Of a stretch of 64,000 nucleotides of DNA, positions 20,795 to 30,495 are shown piece after piece. The translations under genes were made by a program, and so were the position numbers. The stretch's first letter is position 1. Every line of letters starts with the position of its first letter. This DNA comes from Hyphomicrobiales bacterium (GTDB lineage: Bacteria > Pseudomonadota > Alphaproteobacteria > Rhizobiales > Rhizobiaceae). The DNA is taken from positions 124,001 through 188,000 of the forward strand of contig UBMP01000016.1 of NCBI GenBank assembly GCA_900466575.1, written 5' to 3'. The notes under the pieces are model-generated. The model ran no database searches, was not told where the DNA came from, and saw only the letters and a list, made by a program, of their open reading frames with translations.

Positions 20795-21961
20795 TCAAGC
20801 GGCAGCACCCTGCCGGTTGAGCCGCGCCAGAAGCCGTTCAAAGGCGGCAATGGCATAGTCTATATCTTCGTCCGTCGTGCCCGGGCCGATGGAGGCACGA
20901 AGCGCGCCCAGCTTCGGGTCGAAGCCCATCGCGGCCAGCACATGGCTTTCGCCCACCTTGCCGGACGAACAGGCGGAACCGGCAGAGAGCGCAATTCCTT
21001 CCAGATCAAACGCGATCTGCCCGGTCTCGGATTTCAGCCCCGGCACGGAAAAGAACGATGTATTGGGCAGTCTCGGGCCATCCGCGCCATGGATGACGAT
21101 ATCGGGGCAGATGCGCCGCATCGCGCTTTCCATCCGGTCTCTCTTAAGCTGGAGGCTCTCCGCCCGCGCTTCAAGGTTCCGAGCCTGATATTCCGCCGCC
21201 GCGCCAAAGCCGGCAATCGCAGCAATATTCTCGGTGCCCGCACGATGCCCCTTCTCATGACCGCCGCCCCGCAGCAGCGGCGCCGGCATCATCGCTTCAC
21301 CACGCGACACCAGCGCGCCGGCACCCTTCGGCCCGCCGATCTTGTGAGCCGAAAGGATCAGGAAATCCCCGCCGATCTCGTCAATCGAAACCGGCACGCG
21401 CCCCGCTGCCTGGACGGCGTCACAAACGAAGATGCCGCCGGCCTTGCGCGTGAGAGCCGCAACCTCGGCGACAGGCTGGAGTACGCCCGTCTCGTTGTTC
21501 GCCACCATGACAGCAACCAGCGGCAAACCGGCCGCCATATCATGCGCGGCAAGCAGCGCAGCCAGCGCATCGAGATCGACAACACCTGCCGCCGTCACAG
21601 GAATTTCAATGACATCGTCCTTGGCGAACCGCCCACCTTCGCGGATGGCAGGATGTTCGATAGACGAAACATACGATTTTGAAACCTTCAGCGCCGAGCG
21701 ACCCATGCGGAAATCGGGCGTCAGCACGAGATTGGCCGCTTCGGTCGCCCCGGACGTGAAGACGACATTCGCCGGCTTCGCGCCAACAAGCACCGCCACC
21801 TTGTCACGCGCACGGTCGATCACGGCCCGCGCTGCACGGCCCTCGACATGAACCGAGGACGCATTGCCCGGAAGCGTCAGTGCGGACATCATCGCATCGC
21901 GCGCTTCGTCAAGAAGCGGCGCGGTCGCGTTCCAGTCCAGATATGTGCGCTTTCCAGCCAT
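20795..21961 (-). CDS. sufS2: Cysteine desulfurase, NifS/IscS type (first gene of the suf operon)
   Basis: A group I cysteine desulfurase of 388 residues from the ATG at 21961; a longer frame would run 20 codons into the control region. It has RTYLDWNATAPLLDEARDAM, VVFTSGATEAANLVL, NNETGVLQPVAEV and the cofactor lysine in ILSAHKIGGPKGAGALV near residue 199. The catalytic cysteine lies in the loop AGSACSSGKVGESHVLAAMG near residue 326, typical of NifS/IscS rather than SufS. It corresponds to sufS2 of the Agrobacterium sufS2BCDS1XA operon. Two palindromes in the divergent upstream region suggest iron or redox control. Confidence 0.93.
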   Translation of the reverse strand: MAGKRTYLDWNATAPLLDEARDAMMSALTLPGNASSVHVEGRAARAVIDRARDKVAVLVGAKPANVVFTSGATEAANLVLTPDFRMGRSALKVSKSYVSSIEHPAIREGGRFAKDDVIEIPVTAAGVVDLDALAALLAAHDMAAGLPLVAVMVANNETGVLQPVAEVAALTRKAGGIFVCDAVQAAGRVPVSIDEIGGDFLILSAHKIGGPKGAGALVSRGEAMMPAPLLRGGGHEKGHRAGTENIAAIAGFGAAAEYQARNLEARAESLQLKRDRMESAMRRICPDIVIHGADGPRLPNTSFFSVPGLKSETGQIAFDLEGIALSAGSACSSGKVGESHVLAAMGFDPKLGALRASIGPGTTDEDIDYAIAAFERLLARLNRQGAAA

Positions 21962-22082
21962 GACTTGCCGTGTCTTTCGCCAGCCTTTTGGGATGACGCA
22001 TTTTTCTTGAAATTTCAGCATCGCATGCCTTAAGAGACATGCCCATCAGGAAAGCGGGCCTTCGCCCGGCTTTTTCGAATGG

Positions 22083-22101
22083 TTCTAAACTAGGTTTAGA
22101 A
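22083..22101. promoter_or_regulatory. Palindrome TTCTAAA-N5-TTTAGAA in the suf control region
   Basis: A perfect inverted repeat with seven-base arms and CTAGG between them, about 120 bases upstream of sufS2 and 70 bases upstream of the divergent hydrolase gene. The arms are those of the Irr iron control element described in rhizobia (TTTAGAA-N3-TTCTAAA) but in the opposite order, so Irr binding is only a suggestion. Confidence 0.5.
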
Positions 22102-22105
22102 AAGC

Positions 22106-22120
22106 TGACTTGTTTCGTCA
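22106..22120. promoter_or_regulatory. TGA-N9-TCA box (RirA iron-responsive operator type) ahead of suf
   Basis: TGACTTGTTTCGTCA fits the rhizobial iron-responsive operator TGA-N9-TCA recognised by RirA. A wider inverted repeat, ACTTG-N6-CAAGT (22108-22123), overlaps it. It sits four bases from the preceding palindrome. Confidence 0.55.
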
Positions 22121-22173
22121 AGTACTAACACGTCCTTTTCCCGGTTTTGAACCGGCAACAGACCGGAGAAATT

Positions 22174-22851
22174 ATGCCCGAAATCATTTTCAATGGCCCG
22201 GCCGGCCGTCTTGAGGGTCGCTACCAGCCGTCCAAGGAAAAGAACGCCCCGATCGCCATCATCCTGCATCCGCATCCGCAATTTGGAGGCACGATGAACA
22301 ACCAGATCGTCTACCAGCTCTTCTACATGTTCCAGAAGCGCGGTTTCACGACGCTCCGCTTCAATTTCCGCGGTATCGGGCGCAGCCAGGGCGAATTCGA
22401 CCATGGTGCTGGCGAACTCTCGGATGCGGCTTCCGCGCTCGACTGGGTGCAGTCCATGCACACCGATTCGAAGAATTGCTGGGTCGCCGGCTATTCCTTC
22501 GGGGCCTGGATCGGCATGCAGCTGCTGATGCGCCGCCCGGAGATCGAAGGTTTCATCTCGGTCGCCCCGCAGCCGAACATCTATGATTTCTCCTTCCTCG
22601 CCCCCTGCCCGTCCTCCGGCCTGATCGTCTCCGGCGACGCCGACCGGGTCGCGCCTGAGAAGGACGTCAACGGTCTGGTGGAAAAGCTCAAAGCCCAGAA
22701 GGGCATCCTCATCACCCACAAGACCATCCCCGGCGCCAACCACTTCTTCTCCAACCAGATGGAACCGCTGATGGCCGAATGCGAGGACTACCTCGACCGC
22801 CGCCTGGCCGGCGATCTAGTCCCGGAACCGGCCGCCAAGCGGATCCGGTGA
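22174..22851 (+). CDS. Alpha/beta hydrolase (dienelactone hydrolase-like)
   Basis: A 225-residue alpha/beta hydrolase starting at the ATG after ACCGGAGAAATT. The fold opens with AIILHPHPQFGGTMNN and FTTLRFNFRGIGRSQG. The nucleophile elbow is VAGYSFGAWIGMQL, with serine near residue 110. The acid is probably in VSGDADRVAPEKDV, and the catalytic His in IPGANHFFSNQ. It belongs to the group annotated as COG2945-type predicted hydrolases; the substrate is unknown. It is divergent from the suf operon and therefore shares its control region. Confidence 0.88.
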   Translation: MPEIIFNGPAGRLEGRYQPSKEKNAPIAIILHPHPQFGGTMNNQIVYQLFYMFQKRGFTTLRFNFRGIGRSQGEFDHGAGELSDAASALDWVQSMHTDSKNCWVAGYSFGAWIGMQLLMRRPEIEGFISVAPQPNIYDFSFLAPCPSSGLIVSGDADRVAPEKDVNGLVEKLKAQKGILITHKTIPGANHFFSNQMEPLMAECEDYLDRRLAGDLVPEPAAKRIR

Positions 22852-22857
22852 TATGAT

Positions 22858-23280
22858 ATGAGGATCGTGGTCGATACAAACGTCTTCGTCGGCGCTTGTA
22901 TCGGCCGCGGCCCGGCCTCGCGGGTGCTCGAGGCGTGCATCCAGGAACGGTTGGCTCCACAACTCAGTTCAACGCTGCTACTTGAATACACCGACCTGGT
23001 CGGCAGAGAAGCCATCTTCAAGAACGCACGGTTTAACTACGAACAGCGCCGAAAGCTCTTGCTGGCTTTTTCTTCCGTTTGCGAGTGGAGAGAGGTTCAC
23101 TTCAAATGGCGGCCGAATTTGCGAGACGAAGCCGACAACCATCTTATTGAATTGGCAATCTCGTCTAACGCGCCTATCATAGTGACTGAAAACTTGCGGG
23201 ACTTCGCGTTCCAGGATCTCAAATTCCCACAGGTCAAGATCCTCAACGCAAGAGATTTTCTGGAGTTCGTGAAACCATGA
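22858..23280 (+). CDS. Putative toxin, PIN-domain RNase (COG1569 type)
   Basis: A 140-residue PIN domain, the metal-dependent RNase fold of many toxin-antitoxin toxins. The acidic residues that bind magnesium are visible: Asp in MRIVVDTNVFVGACI near 6, Glu in LLLEYTDLV near 44, and Asp in LRDEADNHLIELAI near 90, with a C-terminal VTENLRDF. It begins seven bases after the hydrolase stop codon and its last codons overlap the antitoxin start (ATGA). The order toxin first, antitoxin second is the reverse of the commoner arrangement. Base composition is AT-richer than its neighbours, consistent with horizontal transfer. Confidence 0.85.
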   Translation: MRIVVDTNVFVGACIGRGPASRVLEACIQERLAPQLSSTLLLEYTDLVGREAIFKNARFNYEQRRKLLLAFSSVCEWREVHFKWRPNLRDEADNHLIELAISSNAPIIVTENLRDFAFQDLKFPQVKILNARDFLEFVKP

Positions 23281-23483
23281 ATGCCATCACCGTGAAAGTA
23301 TCTCCGGACGTTGAGGAAAAGCTGAAGGCCATCGCGATCCTGAAGGGGGTAGACGTGAGCGTCCTGCTTGAGGAAGCCACCAGCCATATGGCTGCCGAAT
23401 ACGACGCCTATCTGCTGTTCCGCGAAATGCAGGAAAAAGGTCGAGGTCTTAGGGAAGAAGCCCTCGCGCTTCTTCGCACATAA
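23277..23483 (+). CDS. Putative antitoxin partner of the PIN toxin
   Basis: A 68-residue protein beginning MNAITVKVSPDVEEKLKAIA, which fits a ribbon-helix-helix strand and first helix. The acidic, helical C-terminal half (EYDAYLLFREMQEKGRGLRE) would cap the toxin. Its ATG lies inside the toxin stop (four-base overlap), so the two are co-translated. Such antitoxins usually repress their own operon, but no operator is evident. The assignment rests on size, the N-terminal pattern and the neighbour. Confidence 0.78.
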   Translation: MNAITVKVSPDVEEKLKAIAILKGVDVSVLLEEATSHMAAEYDAYLLFREMQEKGRGLREEALALLRT

Positions 23484-23570
23484 CGTCTCCCACCCGACAT
23501 TGACAAACCACACCCCGCTTGCTCTGATTGACCTTCCCTTTACGTCTTCGTCAATTCAGCGCCTGACACC

Positions 23571-24422
23571 ATGTCCGCATCCCTCCAATTCGATGCCATC
23601 GGTTTTGCCGGTGGCGGTAATCGTTGTTACTGGCAATCCGGCTTCTGGGAAGCCTTCGCCGGGCTGCATCCGCAGCGGCCGCAGTACTATGTGACCGTCT
23701 CGGCCGGTGCCTATCACTGCGCGATGAACCTGGCCGGCAAGGCGCGGCAGGTGCGCGAGGCAGCGATTGCGTTTGCGCAGAAGGGATTGCCCGACGTCGT
23801 CTGGAAGAACCTCGTCTTCGGCCGCTCGCCCTTCGTCGTCGGCGGTCTGTTCGATGAATTCCTCGCCACCATGTTCGACGATGGCGATCTGGAGACGCTC
23901 AAGGCCCAGCCGCCGATCCTCATGCAGGTCTCGCGTCCGCCGCCGCTCATGCCTGCAGCCATCGCCGCGCTCGGGTCCATTGCCGCCTATCAGCTGGAAA
24001 AGCGCATTACCGGCGGCGCCTATTCCAAGGCAGGCCGCTATCTCGGCCTCTCGCCCGCCTGGATCTCCACGCATGAGATGCAGTCCGCACGCGACCTGAT
24101 CGACGGCATCCTCGCCACCGCCTCCGTGCCCCCCTTCATGCGGGTCGGCCGCATTCATGGACGGCCGTGTCTCGATGGCGGGCTGGTCGATAATCCGCCC
24201 CTTCTGATGCTGGAGCAAACGGAAGAGGAAGGCGGCCGCACGCTGCTGCTCACCACCCGCCACGGCCGCGTGCCCCCATCCACCCCAAACCGTGTCGTGG
24301 TCAGCCCTTCGGAACCCGTCACGGTCAATAACTTCACCATCCGCGACCCGAACGGGTTGCGCCGTGCCTATGAGATCGGGCTGAAGGATGGCGAGACGTT
24401 CGCAAGGTCACTTGGCGGCTGA
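23571..24422 (+). CDS. Patatin-like phospholipase family protein
   Basis: A 283-residue patatin-type lipid acyl hydrolase candidate. The oxyanion-hole glycines are in IGFAGGGNRCYWQSGFWEAF near residue 10-16. The nucleophile elbow reads YYVTVSAGAYHCAM, with serine near residue 44; the usual GxSxG is altered to TxSxG. The second catalytic residue is the aspartate in CLDGGLVDNPPL near residue 203, the expected D-G-G/A motif. No signal peptide is visible. Substrate is unknown and activity cannot be assumed given the altered first glycine. It stands alone between the toxin-antitoxin pair and convergent anmK. Confidence 0.85.
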   Translation: MSASLQFDAIGFAGGGNRCYWQSGFWEAFAGLHPQRPQYYVTVSAGAYHCAMNLAGKARQVREAAIAFAQKGLPDVVWKNLVFGRSPFVVGGLFDEFLATMFDDGDLETLKAQPPILMQVSRPPPLMPAAIAALGSIAAYQLEKRITGGAYSKAGRYLGLSPAWISTHEMQSARDLIDGILATASVPPFMRVGRIHGRPCLDGGLVDNPPLLMLEQTEEEGGRTLLLTTRHGRVPPSTPNRVVVSPSEPVTVNNFTIRDPNGLRRAYEIGLKDGETFARSLGG

Positions 24423-24446
24423 AGAGCAGAGCCGGACCCGCCGCGT

Positions 24447-25565
24447 TCAAGGATGTACCAGCACCCCGCCCGATACCGGCACACGAACGCCTGTGGTCCC
24501 CGGATACGTCAGAGGTAAGTCCTTGAGCGAGCGGACTGCCAGATAGGCCCAGGCCTCCGCCTCCATGCCGGCACCATTGAAGGCGACATCCTCAGCAATG
24601 ACCACCTTCGCGCCCTCCTCGCCCGCCATCCGGTCGAGATCGCCCACAATGGCGCGGTTCAGCCGGCCGCCACCGCAGATGATATAGGTGCGCGGCCGCG
24701 CTGGCAGATGACGCGCGGATTTCAGGATTGCAGCGGCGCTGACATGGGCGAGCGTCCGCGCGCCATCATGCAGACCGACTTCATGGCTTTCCGGCGGACG
24801 AAAATCGTTGCGGTCGAGGGAACGGCGGGTTTCGTCGGTAAAGAAGGCATGCGACAGATAGCGCTCGGCAAGCACTGCATTCACAGTCCCCTCCGAGGCA
24901 ATGGCCCCGCCGGAATCGTAGGGGATGCCCGCTTCCGCCTCCACCCATTGGTCGATCAGCGTATTGCCCGGACCGCTGTCGAAGGCGACGATCTCGCCGT
25001 CCGCGCCGATATAGGTGAGGTTCGAGATCCCGCCGATATTGACGAAGACGACGGGAAACTGATCCCAGTAAAGCCCGCGCGCCAGTGCTGCATGATAGGC
25101 CGGCACGAGCGGCGCGCCCTGCCCGCCATGCGCCATGTCATTCGCCCTCATGTCGAAAACGACGGGGATGCCAATTTGCTTAGCCAGCGAAAGACCGTCG
25201 CCGATCTGCACCGTATAGCCCTGATCCGGCCGGTGAATGACCGTCTGCCCATGAAAGCCGACGACGCCAATATCGTCCGCCTTGAGCCAGTTTGCCGCCA
25301 GAAACCGTTTCACCGCATCTGCATGCAGATCGGTGATCTCGCGCTCGATCGCGGAAAGGCTGCCCGGCCGCTCGCGCCGCTCTGTGATCGCCTTCGCATC
25401 ATCGAGCGAGGCAGCAAGACGCCGCCGGAAGTCGGGCGCATAGGGAAATTCCATCGCCGGACCGCGTTTGACGAAATCCTCGCCATCCGTCTCGATCAGC
25501 GCCACATCGATCCCGTCCATCGAGGTCCCGCTCATCAGACCGATCGCTGTCATGGTTTCCAGCAT
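24447..25565 (-). CDS. anmK: Anhydro-N-acetylmuramic acid kinase
   Basis: Phosphorylates and opens 1,6-anhydro-N-acetylmuramic acid released by peptidoglycan turnover, giving MurNAc-6-phosphate for recycling. The ATG at 25565 is chosen because GGGAG lies eight bases before it; this gives 372 residues, normal for AnmK. Visible motifs are [65 protein letters not shown] and [16 protein letters not shown] near the C-terminus. It is divergent from tyrS with about 120 bases between starts, a common arrangement in rhizobia. Confidence 0.96.
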   Translation of the reverse strand: MLETMTAIGLMSGTSMDGIDVALIETDGEDFVKRGPAMEFPYAPDFRRRLAASLDDAKAITERRERPGSLSAIEREITDLHADAVKRFLAANWLKADDIGVVGFHGQTVIHRPDQGYTVQIGDGLSLAKQIGIPVVFDMRANDMAHGGQGAPLVPAYHAALARGLYWDQFPVVFVNIGGISNLTYIGADGEIVAFDSGPGNTLIDQWVEAEAGIPYDSGGAIASEGTVNAVLAERYLSHAFFTDETRRSLDRNDFRPPESHEVGLHDGARTLAHVSAAAILKSARHLPARPRTYIICGGGRLNRAIVGDLDRMAGEEGAKVVIAEDVAFNGAGMEAEAWAYLAVRSLKDLPLTYPGTTGVRVPVSGGVLVHP

Positions 25566-25685
25566 GCGTAAAACTCCCATTCCAAAGATCGCATTCGATG
25601 CGGAATCGGGTGCAATCGCCTGAAAACAGTGCTAAAGGCCCGCCCGTTACACGTCTACTGGCAAGAGTGCAGAGAGATTACGTCC

Positions 25686-26939
25686 ATGTCCGGTTTCAAG
25701 TCCGATTTCCTTCGCACGCTCTCCGAGCGCGGCTTCATTCATCAGGTCTCCGACGAGAGCGGCCTCGATGACCTGCTCGCAAAGGAAACCGTGACGGCCT
25801 ATATCGGCTACGATCCGACGGCACCTTCGCTGCATGCCGGCTCGCTCATCCAGATCATGATGCTGCACTGGTTCCAGCAGACCGGCCACCGGCCGATCTC
25901 GCTGATGGGCGGCGGCACCGGCATGGTCGGCGACCCGTCCTTCAAGGAAGAAGCCCGCCAGCTGATGACGGTCGATACGATCGAAAGCAACATCGCCTCG
26001 ATCAAGCAGGTCTTCTCCAACTACCTGACCTATGGCGATGGCCCCAAGGACGCGTTGATGATCAACAACGCCGAATGGCTGCGCTCGCTGAACTATCTCG
26101 AATTCCTGCGCGATGTCGGCAAGCATTTCTCGGTCAACCGCATGCTGTCCTTCGACAGCGTGAAGACCCGGCTTGATCGCGAACAGTCGCTGTCCTTCCT
26201 CGAATTCAACTACATGATCCTGCAGGCCTATGACTTCGTCGAGCTGTCGCAGCGCTATGGCTGTCAGTTGCAGATGGGCGGCTCGGACCAGTGGGGCAAT
26301 ATCGTCAACGGGATCGACCTCGGTCACCGCATGGGGACGCCGCAGCTTTACGCGCTGACCTCTCCGCTCTTGACCACCGCCTCGGGCGCCAAGATGGGCA
26401 AATCCGCCTCCGGCGCCGTCTGGCTGAACCCGGCCATGCTCTCGGCCTATGACTTCTGGCAGTACTGGCGCAACACCGAAGACGCCGACGTGCCGCGCTT
26501 CCTCAAGCTCTACACGACGCTGCCGATGGATGAGATTGCCCGGCTTTCGGCGCTCAGCGGCTCGGAAATCAACGAGGTCAAGAAGATCCTCGCGACCGAA
26601 GTGACCGCCATGCTCCATGGCCGCGCCGCTGCAGAAGAAGCGGCCGAGACCGCGCGCAAGACCTTCGAGGAAGGCGCTCTTGCCGAAAACCTGCCCTCTG
26701 TCGAGATTGCAAAGTCCGAGCTCAATGCCGGCATCGGGCTGCTCGCCCTTCTCGTCAAGGCCGGCTTTGCATCGTCCAACGGCGAAGCCCGCCGCCACGT
26801 TCAGGGTGGTGCGATCCGCATCAATGACAAGGCCATCTCAGACGAGCGTAAGCTGATCGGCACCAGCGAGATCACCGCCGATGGTGTTATCAAGGTCTCG
26901 ATGGGGAAGAAGAAGCACGTCCTGGTGCGCCCGGCCTGA
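25686..26939 (+). CDS. tyrS: Tyrosyl-tRNA synthetase
   Basis: Charges tRNA-Tyr. The ATG at 25686 gives 417 residues, the normal length; an upstream frame from 25629 has no homologous residues. The class I signatures are the HIGH-type [13 protein letters not shown] near residue 38 and KMSKS-type [11 protein letters not shown] near 237. [15 protein letters not shown] and [11 protein letters not shown] form the tyrosine site. A C-terminal S4 RNA-binding domain ([20 protein letters not shown]) completes the enzyme. A terminator follows at once. Confidence 0.98.
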   Translation: MSGFKSDFLRTLSERGFIHQVSDESGLDDLLAKETVTAYIGYDPTAPSLHAGSLIQIMMLHWFQQTGHRPISLMGGGTGMVGDPSFKEEARQLMTVDTIESNIASIKQVFSNYLTYGDGPKDALMINNAEWLRSLNYLEFLRDVGKHFSVNRMLSFDSVKTRLDREQSLSFLEFNYMILQAYDFVELSQRYGCQLQMGGSDQWGNIVNGIDLGHRMGTPQLYALTSPLLTTASGAKMGKSASGAVWLNPAMLSAYDFWQYWRNTEDADVPRFLKLYTTLPMDEIARLSALSGSEINEVKKILATEVTAMLHGRAAAEEAAETARKTFEEGALAENLPSVEIAKSELNAGIGLLALLVKAGFASSNGEARRHVQGGAIRINDKAISDERKLIGTSEITADGVIKVSMGKKKHVLVRPA

Positions 26940-26963
26940 AGCACGATCAACTTGAGAACGACA

Positions 26964-26991
26964 GGCGGGTCGGCAATGGCCCGCCTTTTTT
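26964..26991 (+). terminator. Intrinsic terminator of tyrS
   Basis: GGCGGG (26964-26969) pairs with CCCGCC (26980-26985), followed by TTTTTT. It overlaps the end of the convergent AsmA-like gene by two bases. Confidence 0.85.
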
Positions 26992-29900
26992 ATTGAAACT
27001 GGAAAATGCTGCGGAAAACGCCAGGCGCGATCAGCGACAATGGATTGATCTGCAGCCCCGGCTGCTCCAGGGAGCCGCTCAGCCGGAAGGTTATGCCGAT
27101 GAGCCCGCGGTCGCGCCCGTTGCCCAGGAACAGCCCGACAATGGGAAGTTCGGCAAACAGGCGATTGAGACCGTACGCGGGCATGAAGGTGCCGGTCATG
27201 TTCATCTGGCCGTTGCCGTCGCGAAGCACGCCCTGGAAGGTCGCACCGACCTGTTCGCCGCGCACCACGCCGTTTTCGATGCGCACCGTTTCACCGTCGA
27301 TGAGAATGCGGCCATAGCCGCGCGAAAATTTCTGGCTGCTGACGTCGATATTCTTCTTCACGGCATCATTGAGGCTCTTGCCGTCCTTGCCGGAGCGCGT
27401 CGACACGATTTCCTGAAGCCGTTGCTCGTTGACCAGCTGGAAGTCGCGCACATCGACGACACCGCGCCATACGCCATCCGCGAGATAGCGCATGCCGACA
27501 TTCAGAAGCCCGCCGCGCATGTTGTTGTAGAGACCGGTAAAGCGCGAAAGAGCGCCCGCATCGGTGGCCGTGAGATCGATCGAACGCGCGATGCCCGTAT
27601 CCTGCGCCAATTTTGCAACCACGGCCTGGTCGTTGCCGGTCACCGCCGTCAGCTTGACGGCAGTTGGCTTGCCGTTCTTGACCGAATAGGCAGCGTCGAC
27701 ATTCTTCAGTGTCTCGTTGTTGAAGCCGAGTATGGAGGAAATCTTGGCATTGACCGAGAAGTCGATATTGCCGCCTTCGCTGGTGCCCTGCGATTTCAGC
27801 CGTGTGAGAAGCCCGCGCGCATCCGCTGACTTGCCCGAAGCGGTGATGACATAGCGCCCGCCGCTGCGCAGAACCTTGACCGCAATGTCGTCGGCGGGCG
27901 CGAGCTTCACCTTGGAGAATTCCGCCATGGCCACGCCCTGACTGTCCGTCTGCAGGTTACCTTTCGCACCAAACCCGTCGCCGGAAAAGTCGAAGTCGGA
28001 GATAATGAAATGATCGCCGTCTTTCTTGGTGACAAACTCGACAGTGGCGGGGACACCTGCGCCCTTTTCCCAACCGGCCCACGGAACGACGATCTTCGCC
28101 TTGGCGAGCCCTGCCGACACGGCCTGCGAGCCGTCATCGCGCAGCTCGGTTTTCAAGGTCAGGGGCCCGGTCGCAAGATCCGACACGCCCGGCACCAGCT
28201 TTTCCAGCTGCTTGGCTTCCAGGCTTGCCGTCACCACACGCTGGCGTTTCTGTCGGCTCGCCTTGTTGAGAGGTTCCACCAGGCTGAAATGCAAGGGCAC
28301 GCCCTCAACCTTCGCGTCCGCCTCCAGCTTGGCAGACAGCGGGTTGATCTTCATCTCGCCATCGATATTGCTGATCTTGTGGCCGCCAAGCGGCTTGCTG
28401 ACGGCCACGTCAGACAGCTTCAGCAGCGCCGTCCACTCGGGTGGCCGCGCGCCTGGAGCCTCCTTCAGTGCAAAGCGGGCCTTGAGGCCGACTTCAGCCT
28501 GTCCTGAAAAATCTTCCGGCCTGAAGCCCGTGTCCTTTAGCGACGAGATCGGACGATAAGTGGTCAGCTCAAGAAGCGCGGAGGCGTCACCGGACAGCTT
28601 GAATTCCGTGCGGGCCACGACAGGGCTCTGGCTCAGCTTGTCTACGATGAAGCTGCCATCCGCGACATCGATGGTGCGTCCGGAAGGAAAATAGGCCGTC
28701 CCCTTCTTGATCGCGGCCTGGATGCGGTCTCCCATCATCTCGAAATGTGCGACGGTGTCGCGCATGGGCGGAATGTCGCCCGCGATGCTCACGCGCGCAT
28801 TGTCGATATCGAAGCGGATCTTCAGTTCGCTTTCGTTGAGCGTCACATGATCTTCCGGATAGAAAGGCAACCGTCCGGCAGGCAGAAAGACTGCCAGGGA
28901 GCCATTCGTGATCGTGCCGCCGAAGAGATTGTTGTAGACCCAATTGCGTCCGTCAGGTGCCATCCAGAACGGCCAGAGCGCGCGGATCGTATTGGCTGCC
29001 ACGTTCTGCGTAAAAAGCCCCAGGCTCACCTCCGGTGAGTCGCTCACCATGCCTTCCGTCTTCGGAACGCCGAACTTTACCGTGACAGACCCACCAACGA
29101 AGCCGGACTGGGACGATATCACCATGTCTGGAGCAATAAGCTCCCGCGTGTCGGGATTGAAGATGCCAAAGGCCTTGCCAACGAAATCGACCGGCTGGTC
29201 CCCCAGATTGGCGGGCGCCGCATGGCCGCGATCGATCATGAGATCGATGCCGATGCCTGTCTTCTCCGGCCGGTCCAGCCGGTCCATGTCGATGAAGCCG
29301 CCGGTGAAGGGCAGCCGCGTCTCGCCGAATTCGAAAACCGATGGCTCTATCTCGATCTTCTGCGCCTGGAAATCATAATGGGCCAGGACCTGGGCTTTGG
29401 TGACGGGCGAGGCCTTCGCCTCTCCGTAGAATGCGCCGTTCGAAAGCCGCGCGTCGATTTTCAGGGCGGCAGGATGGTCCGCGGTCCCGCGGTTCGCATC
29501 GATATTGAGCGCCAGGTCGCCCGTAAGCCCGATCACCGGCTCACCGGTCCGGCTGCGCTCCATGAGAAAGGAGCTCAGATCAAAGCGATCGAGATGGAAG
29601 GTCAGGCCGTCAATGCCGTTGTCGCCGCCCCGCGTCACGGCGCGGACCGTGCCGTGCGACCCGTCCACGGTGTAGTCGCCGGAGATTGATATGTTCCCGT
29701 CATCCTGTCGCTCCAGCAGAATCTCGCGGACAGCGACCTTGGCATGCCGCATCTGCTGCGCACGCAGTTCGAAATTGATACCCGTCAGCTTGAGCAGGCG
29801 AATGTCGGTCTTGCCGCTGGCATTGTCGAAGGCGTCGAGCGCGGCAAAAACATGGTTGAGAGACTTGGGAAGGCTGTCGACTCGGAAAACCCCGGCCGAT

Positions 29901-30397
29901 TTTTCCTGCGGCAGGGCATCGAAATTGATGCCCGTGCCGTCCACGGAGACCGAAGCCACGGTCAGACGGCCTGTCAGAAGTGACACCGTCTCCAGCGCGA
30001 TCTTCACATGGCCCGTGCGAAAGGCTGCACCTTGCGCTTCCAGCGGCCGAATGGAGACGTCCTGCGCATCGATCACGAGCTGCCCTTGCGAATTGAAGCG
30101 CAAGGTCGCAGAACTCACATCGGCCGCGTAATTTTCGGCTCCTGCCACACGCGTCAGGATGGCAACCGCCTCCCGCTTCAGCATGTCATCGAAAACACCG
30201 CGCTCAATGGCGTAATAGAGCCCACCGGCGATCAGCGCCACGAGCAGAACCAGCTCCAGGACAGCCACGCAAACACGCCGAACCGACCCCTTGCGACGGC
30301 GCATGGGCTTACCGGTCGGCACGGCGGGTGCCGGAACCGGTTCATGCGGCGCAGCATCGCCCTGATCTCCGGCGTTTCCGCCGTTGACGTCAGTCAT
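26990..30397 (-). CDS. Large AsmA-like/DUF3971 envelope protein (YhdP type)
   Basis: A 1135-residue protein anchored by one N-terminal membrane helix near residues 42-65 (VCVAVLELVLLVALIAGGLYY) after a Pro-rich cytoplasmic tail and basic cluster RRRKGS. The rest is a long periplasmic region rich in beta strands, with a DUF3971 core and a C-terminal AsmA-like block (GRDRGLIGITFRLSGSLEQP ... INPLSLIAPGVFRSIFQF). Family members such as YhdP and TamB form tube-like bridges that move phospholipid to the outer membrane; this role is inferred from architecture. It is divergent from bcp and convergent with tyrS. Confidence 0.85.
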   Translation of the reverse strand: MTDVNGGNAGDQGDAAPHEPVPAPAVPTGKPMRRRKGSVRRVCVAVLELVLLVALIAGGLYYAIERGVFDDMLKREAVAILTRVAGAENYAADVSSATLRFNSQGQLVIDAQDVSIRPLEAQGAAFRTGHVKIALETVSLLTGRLTVASVSVDGTGINFDALPQEKSAGVFRVDSLPKSLNHVFAALDAFDNASGKTDIRLLKLTGINFELRAQQMRHAKVAVREILLERQDDGNISISGDYTVDGSHGTVRAVTRGGDNGIDGLTFHLDRFDLSSFLMERSRTGEPVIGLTGDLALNIDANRGTADHPAALKIDARLSNGAFYGEAKASPVTKAQVLAHYDFQAQKIEIEPSVFEFGETRLPFTGGFIDMDRLDRPEKTGIGIDLMIDRGHAAPANLGDQPVDFVGKAFGIFNPDTRELIAPDMVISSQSGFVGGSVTVKFGVPKTEGMVSDSPEVSLGLFTQNVAANTIRALWPFWMAPDGRNWVYNNLFGGTITNGSLAVFLPAGRLPFYPEDHVTLNESELKIRFDIDNARVSIAGDIPPMRDTVAHFEMMGDRIQAAIKKGTAYFPSGRTIDVADGSFIVDKLSQSPVVARTEFKLSGDASALLELTTYRPISSLKDTGFRPEDFSGQAEVGLKARFALKEAPGARPPEWTALLKLSDVAVSKPLGGHKISNIDGEMKINPLSAKLEADAKVEGVPLHFSLVEPLNKASRQKRQRVVTASLEAKQLEKLVPGVSDLATGPLTLKTELRDDGSQAVSAGLAKAKIVVPWAGWEKGAGVPATVEFVTKKDGDHFIISDFDFSGDGFGAKGNLQTDSQGVAMAEFSKVKLAPADDIAVKVLRSGGRYVITASGKSADARGLLTRLKSQGTSEGGNIDFSVNAKISSILGFNNETLKNVDAAYSVKNGKPTAVKLTAVTGNDQAVVAKLAQDTGIARSIDLTATDAGALSRFTGLYNNMRGGLLNVGMRYLADGVWRGVVDVRDFQLVNEQRLQEIVSTRSGKDGKSLNDAVKKNIDVSSQKFSRGYGRILIDGETVRIENGVVRGEQVGATFQGVLRDGNGQMNMTGTFMPAYGLNRLFAELPIVGLFLGNGRDRGLIGITFRLSGSLEQPGLQINPLSLIAPGVFRSIFQFQ

Positions 30398-30495
30398 CCG
30401 ATCAGGGTCTCCTCCCGTATGCGTTGGTGGGCGATTCAGTCAAAACCATATAGCCCGAACCATTCAAACTGTCTCCCGAAGGGAAAGGAAATCCA

